Positions 58,695-64,000 of a stretch of DNA of 64,000 bases are shown here, one piece after another (the first letter of the stretch is position 1; each line of letters starts with the position of its first letter). The translations under genes were made by a program, and so were the position numbers. This stretch comes from Brachionus manjavacas (taxonomy: Eukaryota > Rotifera > Eurotatoria > Ploima > Brachionidae), in contig JAHQIY010000001.1 of the NCBI GenBank assembly GCA_019054805.1, positions 5,036,501-5,100,500 on the forward strand. Reading direction: 5' to 3'. The notes beneath the pieces were generated by a model. It was not told the DNA's origin and made no database searches. It saw nothing but the letters and a program-made list of their open reading frames with translations.

Positions 58695-59730
58695 TTTGGC
58701 AAGCTCAAGTTGGCTTCTTCTCAGTTCGCTACTTTGATACTAAAACCCTTAAAACTGAAAGACAAATTTTTTGTCCAGTCCTTTTTCAATTAGATTCATC
58801 TATTTTTTTTACTTAATTAGTATTTTTGTAATCGAAAAATTACTTCAATTAAAATGAAATTGATTTTTTTTGTCATTTTTTAATTAAAATTTTTCTTTAA
58901 TTGAAAATTAAAATAAAATTGATGCTATAATGATAAAGTAAGTCCCAAAAGTGTGGCGTTACATTTATCAAAACAATAATAAAAGGACCGAGGCCATTAG
59001 TCTCAGGTCGATATGCTGCAAAAATTAAAAGTTGATTTTTTTCTTTCTTATTTTCAATAGACTCTTCATGAACGATTTAAAAATAAATAAAATATGAACT
59101 AATTGAAAGATATTTATAGTCAAAGTTTTTTTTATTAGCGTCTCTAAATACAAATAGAAATTATTCTATAAAATGATAAGAGAATTTTTACATATTAATT
59201 GATAACATTTTATTTGAGATCATGGCTTAAAAAACTTCTGAAATGAAGTTTAAAATTTTTTGCTATTGTTGAACAAAAACGATTCAATATAAGCAATAAT
59301 TTGTTTTCTCACGCATATTACCTTGATAATTTTTTGTCGATTCTTTATTTTATTTTATAAAAAATTTTTTATTTGAATGAGATTAATTTCAAGCAAAAAG
59401 TACAATTTGGACTAAAACCATTCGTTTCCATGGAAACAGCTAAATAAAAGATAAAAAAAAATAAATGAATGATCTTTTGGTAGCATAGACGACACTTTCG
59501 TTTTCATTTCGTTAAGAAGTTTAAAAATTAATTAAAAGCTTTTTGTTTGATTTTTATGATGGCCTTGATATTATCTTTATTCTAATAATGTGGTTGCTTC
59601 TAGGTAAATTCTGATTCTTGGACACTTGCTGAAAATTAGTTCATTCAGGAAAATTATTAAGGGGTAATTAAGAGGCTGATCGCATAGCCTTCGTTTAAGC
59701 CTATTTTGTTAGATTTGACACAATTAAAGA
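58695..59730. other. No gene seen
   Basis: AT-rich; nothing recognised. Confidence 0.5.
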
Positions 59731-60033
59731 TTAAAGAAATAAAAAAACTTGAAATAAAAATTTATTGAGTACATCTAAAGTCTGGCCACTACTTTGAAGT
59801 GTAGATAAAGATAACCAATTTGTTTTGAAATATTTATTGAATGATCTAAGAGTGAATTTTATAAGACAATCGTTTATGCTCATTTTATGATTATTAAGAA
59901 TAGAGCAGCGGATCTGTGAATTACCATAACAAGTGGTGTGCTTATTTAGCCGATCTCTTAGTTGACAAAGAGAATTTCCGCTTTTGTCTGCTGGCTCAGA
60001 GCTTAATGAAGAAAGAGCTAACAATTTAGTCAA
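59731..60033 (-). pseudogene. Possible retroelement C-terminal fragment
   Basis: A 100-codon minus-strand open frame with balanced composition. The segment GNSLCQLRDRLNKHTTCYGN and a later FNKYFKTNWLSLSTLQSSGQ with LDVLNKF resemble the poorly conserved C-terminal tails of some LINE proteins. No diagnostic motif is present, so a real lineage-specific gene exon cannot be excluded. Confidence 0.3.
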
Positions 60034-61070
60034 CTAGTAACATTTCTAGGACTTTATGCAAAATCTATCCAAAATTAAGAAAATTAAGAAATAAAAGCAA
60101 ATTTAAAGAAAAGATAAATTTTATTTCACTTGCCAATGAGTCAAATAAAATCGAATTCTATCACTAACTTCTAATCGAGATTCACATTTGACTTTATTAA
60201 TTAGTTTTATTATTTATTCCAATGGACACCAAAATGGATATGGTGCAAAAATTAGAAATAAAAAAAAAAGTTGAGAGAATTCTTAATAAAATTTAAAAAA
60301 AATGTTAAATTTTATTAAATTATATCATTAATGTTCTATTACTTTTCTAAAAAAATCCAAATCCAAATCATATTTTCAAAAAATAATAAACAAATTAAAC
60401 ACTAGAATGAACAGTGTCAATTTGACATCGTCTTTATTTGTGAATTTTTATCATCATTTTATATTGTTTTTCAATTAAATAAAATCTATTTTATTCAAAA
60501 AAAATTAAAAAATTTAAGACATTTTTCGTTAATTAGTCTTGTAGATTTTTTTTATTGAATTTAAAATAAAGTTTGGGAAATACTCAGTCAGGTTGGAATG
60601 AAGCACTCTTTCTTTCAGCCAAATGCAAATGAAGTTTTGATTTTTTTTATTAAAGTAAAAATAGAAGAGTAAATGTTTCTAAAAATAAATGAGAAAAAAA
60701 AATAAGACGATATTTTTTATAGCCTTTTGAAAAAGGTTTATTTTGGCTTTGTCAGTTCCAGTGTTAATTGAAATACACTCTCTTCTTTAATATTATTTAT
60801 TTAAAAACAAAAAAAAAACTTTTAAAAGAAGAAGTTGAAAATATGAGAAATTTTAAACTGTAGTCAAGAATATCAATTTCTAGTGGAATAATCTGTGTCA
60901 GATTCTATCAATCTTAATGATTTTTGATTTTTTTTAATTAAATGAAGCAAACAGCAATAATTTTTCCTAGGAACATTAACTGTTGGGGACTTTTTTTCTC
61001 CAAAAGAAAAAAAACATGTTTTTTAAAAAATTTTTGGTTACTCTAGAGTGAGACATAATTTCCATCCATA
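60034..61070. other. No gene seen
   Basis: AT-rich; nothing recognised. Confidence 0.5.
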
Positions 61071-61423
61071 TAAATAGCGTGGCAGAACAAAGCAGAACCA
61101 TGAGGAAATATAGCTGAGGAAATAAAGGACTATCTGGTTCATAGCACTAACAGAAACAACTCAAAATACAAAACTCCATTCGATACTATACCTTCCCTGC
61201 CAAGCACATAGCTGAATCTACTTAACAATGTAAATACAAATTATAAAATTAAAAAAAAAAAACAAAACATTCCTAATTTATTTTTATTTTTTTTTTTTAT
61301 AATCTAAATTTTGTAAAATTAAAATTGCTAACAAGAGGGCTGAAAAGAAGGCTATGTCATTCGGAGCTGCCCTGGAAATTCCCCTTTCCTAAATTATCTT
61401 TTAAATAAATAAATAGCGTGGCA
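61071..61423 (+). mobile_element. 5'-truncated LINE family A copy with 14-bp target-site duplication
   Basis: A perfect direct repeat taaatagcgtggca flanks the insert (61071-61084 and 61410-61423). The insert 61085-61409 begins within the ORF2 C-terminus. EEIKDYLVHSTNRNNSKYKT then PFDTIP aligns with REIENYKTNEFNNPKRFKTP then YDVI of the element at 22 kb. It ends with the family A 3' UTR (gagggctgaaaagaaggcta, tcattcggagctgccctgg) and an A/T tail. Length, truncation and TSD are the hallmarks of target-primed reverse transcription. Confidence 0.88.
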
Positions 61424-61545
61424 CAATTATAATTGTCCCTTTTCTATCCTAGCGGATAATAGAGAGGTGCTCATCTCCTTTTCAAAGAATTAGTACCCAG
61501 TCGAAATCGGTCTGTCTATTTTTATCACGAAACATTCGCCAGCAC
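61424..61545 (-). mobile_element. LINE family B 3' end, target of the family A insertion
   Basis: Minus-strand reading contains aaaaggagatgagcacctct then attatccgctaggatagaaa, closely matching 2562-2620. The family A copy inserted just beyond its tail (ataattgtgccacgctattta), which gives a relative age: B first, then A. Confidence 0.65.
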
Positions 61546-61675
61546 TGCAGACATATTTTGAAAATTTTTAGATAGCCGAATGATTTGTGTGTTAGATAAA
61601 CCAAAAGGTTGATTTTCCTCTTCTAAATCGTCACTCTAAATACTCAATCTGAGGCTAAAACACAACATATATATA

Positions 61676-62304
61676 TGTTACCGTAAATTTACAAATTTAC
61701 TGGTATAACAGTAAAAAATTAAAACACAGAAAAATGAATAAATTTTAGATATTTACTGATTTTTTTTATATAAGTAATTTACTGAAACAATTTTAGTAAA
61801 TTACTGAAACGAAACGTATATTTTCTCTTTGAGTTTTAGTAATTTACTAGAATCTTTTTAGTAAATTACTGAAATAGTGTAATCAAAAATTTATTCGTTT
61901 TTGCAGTTTGAATTCCCTCCATTACGTCTTGAATTACATAACAACTGGGATTTTTTGCAACCACACCAATTTGTCATACGTTGTCCAGTGCAGTTGCATT
62001 TTACCATACCTTGACCACCAAACAAGCTTCTGGAATATATTTCTTACTTCTAGTCATCATTTTTTGTGCTTGTTTTTGTTGATAATCACGTACATTTTTT
62101 CTTATACCCAATAAAGAATGAGTTATATCGATAATATCATCAATAGGAAGATCTTCGTTTGATGGCTCTGGTTTGACCATTCTACAAAATTTTCAAAATT
62201 ACTAGTATAAAAGCAAAACTTAATTTTATTCCTATTTGTTTTACATTTTTACTGGTAGACTGGTAAATTTACAAATTAATTTGTTATAGAAATTTACTGT
62301 TGCA
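61676..62304 (-). mobile_element. Ginger/KRBA2-like transposon relic
   Basis: The minus-strand frame from about 62183 reads HSLLGIRKNVRDYQQKQAQK then MMTRSKKYIPEACLVVKVW, the region after the DDE integrase core in KRBA2/Ginger-type proteins. After a frameshift comes GQGMVKCNCTGQRMTNWCGC then KKSQLLCNSRRNGGNSNCKN, the C-terminal Cys-rich motif (CxC...CxCxKxxxxCNSxC...C) of the same proteins. The core integrase is missing. The flanks carry repeated tttactgg/agtaaattactgaaa motifs in both orientations. Possible ends are tgttaccgtaaattt (61676) and, inverted, tgcaacagtaaattt (62304). Confidence 0.72.
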
Positions 62305-62877
62305 TTTATAAAGAGAGAACTGTTTTTTATTTTTTTTTAAATCCTTAATAATCCTCAAAAAGTCCAAAAAAAAATTTATGATATTGTTTATTTTAAAATA
62401 TATATTTAAGAAATAAATCTTTTAAAATAAAAAAACGAAAAAAAAACTTTCTAATTAAACTTTGAATATAAATTGCAACAAATTAAAAAGATAAACTAAA
62501 GAAAAGAAAAAACTAAAAAATGATAAAAAAAAAACGATTGCAATTATTAAATAATAACACTCTCTATTTCTCTCTCTCTCTTTCTATGTGTCTCGTCGTC
62601 ATCGTCATCAATATCCCAAACAATCAGCAGTTCATTTTGCACATATTTATATTTATATAGAATAAAAAAGCCCAAAAAAAAAGAATAGAAAAAAGAAAAA
62701 AATTCTTTTTTCTTTAGAAATTTTTTAAAGTTGGAAACAAAAAAAAAGCAAAAAAAAAAAAAGAGTTTAAATAAATGTACAAGTCGTCACTGTGTATGTA
62801 AGCATGTATGTTTGAATGAATGAATGTATGTATGGAGTCGATTGAGATCAATATTTGGCCGTGGTCACTGCGCGGGT
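62305..62877 (-). other. Probable 3' UTR and flank of the NKX2-1 gene
   Basis: Downstream of the homeobox stop codon; contains a (CT)n run (62570-62583) and gtcgtcatcgtcatc. No coding potential. The exact mRNA end is not visible. Confidence 0.5.
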
Positions 62878-64000
62878 CTATTCACTATTCGAGCTCATGT
62901 CATGACTGAACGACTTTTCCTTGGACGACTTTTTGGTCTTGTATCGGTGATTCTGGAACCAAATCTTGACTTGGGTGGGCGTCAAATTGAGGCCCGATGC
63001 CAAGTGCTCGCGCTCCTGCGCACTCAAATACTTCTGCATTTTGAACCGCTTCTCCAGCTCGTACACTTGAGCCTGCGAGAACAGCACTCGCCTCTTTCGC
63101 TTCGACTGATACGGATACTGGGACAATTGGCTCGAGTAGCTCGAGTACGACTTGATGTTCTCTTGATTCATGCTGTTGGACGATGTGGACGAGCTCGACG
63201 AGGCGGACGACGTCGACGACGAACACTTGGGCACCATCAGCTGACTTGCCGAAGAGTTCGAGGCTGCCGCAGCGGCCGCCGCAGCCGCCGACTGGTACTC
63301 GTCCGCGCTGTTCAAAAACCTCGACACTTGAAGAAAAAAAGAATTAATTTTTTAATCCAGCATGGTCAACTAAAAGAGATGAATTACTGGTGAAGCGGGC
63401 ATCGTTGGGATTTGAGTACCACGTGGAGGTGTTGGCGTACTGTAGGTGAGCGTACGAGTCGGACTCGTTGGCACAGTAGGGCGCCGAGTTGTAGTAGTGA
63501 GAGTAGGAGTTGGCGTAGTGCGGCGTGGTGGCGCCGACCAGCGAGTTGGAGAACTGATTTGAAGCGTAGTTGAAGTAGGGGTTCTGGATGGAGGTGGGCG
63601 ACGGCTGCACTACGCTTGGCGAGAAGGAGTCGGGCGAGCCGGCCGGCTGGTAGCCGCACATGTTGCCGTGAACGCCCAGGCTCAGCGGCGACTCTTGCTT
63701 GACGCTGAGCGACGACGACGACGACGAAGTGGTCGACGACGGCGTGCTAGATGAGCCGCCGCTGCCGCCGCCGCCGCTGCTGCCACCACCACCGCTCCCG
63801 CTACTGTTCATGTTCGTTCTGTTCGTGTACGATTGAAAGTCGAGCTGTTGTTGCTGCTGATGCTGATGCTGCTGCTGTTGCTGGTGTTGGAGAATTTGCT
63901 GGTGTTGCTTGCGATAGGAGTCCTCGAGGACCGGGTTGAGGAGGTTGGTGACGTTGAATGCCGTGTTGTACTTGGGACTGAGGGCGGATATGGCGGCCGC
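62878..64000 (-). CDS. NKX2-1: NKX2-1 class NK2 homeobox transcription factor (5' end outside window)
   Basis: Two exons seen, 64000-63388 (continuing upstream of the window) and 63326-62878, join in phase 1. The homeodomain (about 63107-62928) reads [68 protein letters not shown] and Tyr54 (NHRYK) mark the NKX2-1/2-4 subgroup. The TN-like motif near the window edge, [20 protein letters not shown], and the pre-homeodomain [10 protein letters not shown] spliced to SRFL match NKX2-1 (SPKHTTPFSVSDIL, WYGANPDPRF, SRFM). Poly-Gln/His, poly-Gly/Ser and poly-Ala tracts are present. The protein stops 16 residues after the homeodomain, so the NK2-specific C-terminal domain is missing. The coding DNA is strikingly GC-rich against the surroundings. 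It likely specifies ventral forebrain or pharyngeal endoderm, by family knowledge. Confidence 0.95.

Noticed and set aside
61908..62114. Plus-strand 68-codon open frame
   Set aside because: It is antisense to the Cys-rich tail of the Ginger/KRBA2-like relic.
63384..63939. Several long open frames on both strands in the NKX2-1 region (62824-63393 +, 63384-63659 -, 63751-63939 +)
   Set aside because: High GC removes stop codons; these frames are low-complexity shadows of the homeobox gene.

Overview
This is a very AT-rich, spliced metazoan nuclear sequence. All gene models rest on ORFs that I joined by hand at GT-AG junctions, checking that each junction keeps frame. Most introns are about 45-70 bp and a few are 1-3 kb. 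The gene set (E-protein bHLH factor, NKX2-1 homeobox, geminin, GCN2, PSMB4, POP7, CARNMT1, a lysocardiolipin acyltransferase, a FANCB-like protein) is bilaterian animal. The AT-rich genome with tiny introns and many non-LTR retroelements would fit a small lophotrochozoan or gnathiferan such as a monogonont rotifer. That taxon is an inference, not shown by the sequence.

Layout. 0-7.8 kb is gene-poor, with relics of non-LTR retrotransposons and a long (AAT)n tract. 7.9-11.9 kb (+) encodes an E-protein (daughterless/TCF4 type). 12.5-16.3 kb is a transposon graveyard: an internally deleted LINE between two copies of a 215-bp repeat, a mariner transposase relic, and a hAT remnant with TIRs and an 8-bp target duplication. 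16.8-18.6 kb (-) is a 4-exon gene for a disordered protein of unknown function. 19.5-25.8 kb is retroelement territory, with one nearly full-length but dead LINE (-) that was split by a 1.07-kb palindromic fold-back transposon. 26.6-41.5 kb is a dense housekeeping block: geminin (-) head-to-head with proteasome beta4 (+), then GCN2 kinase (+, 13 exons, 1742 aa), then POP7 (+). 41.8-43.2 kb holds more transposon debris. 44.7-45.9 kb (-) is a two-Ig-domain membrane protein. 48.4-50.8 kb (-) is a FANCB-like protein. 52.1-57.7 kb is a second head-to-head pair, lysocardiolipin acyltransferase (-) and carnosine N-methyltransferase (+). 57.7-62.3 kb is mostly empty or retroelement, including a 5'-truncated LINE with a perfect 14-bp target-site duplication and a Ginger/KRBA2-like transposon relic. 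62.9-64.0 kb (-) is the 3' part of an NKX2-1 class homeobox gene, running off the window in an unusually GC-rich stretch.

The genes do not form one pathway. Two pairs share short intergenic promoters (248 and 188 bp). The most novel material is the mobile DNA: a fold-back element whose unique centre keeps what looks like the first coding exon of a lost transposase, at least two LINE families whose 3' ends can be matched between copies, LINE tails that appear to seed microsatellites, and an in-frame loss of the whole reverse-transcriptase core in one LINE copy. I found no CRISPR array, rRNA, or convincing tRNA.
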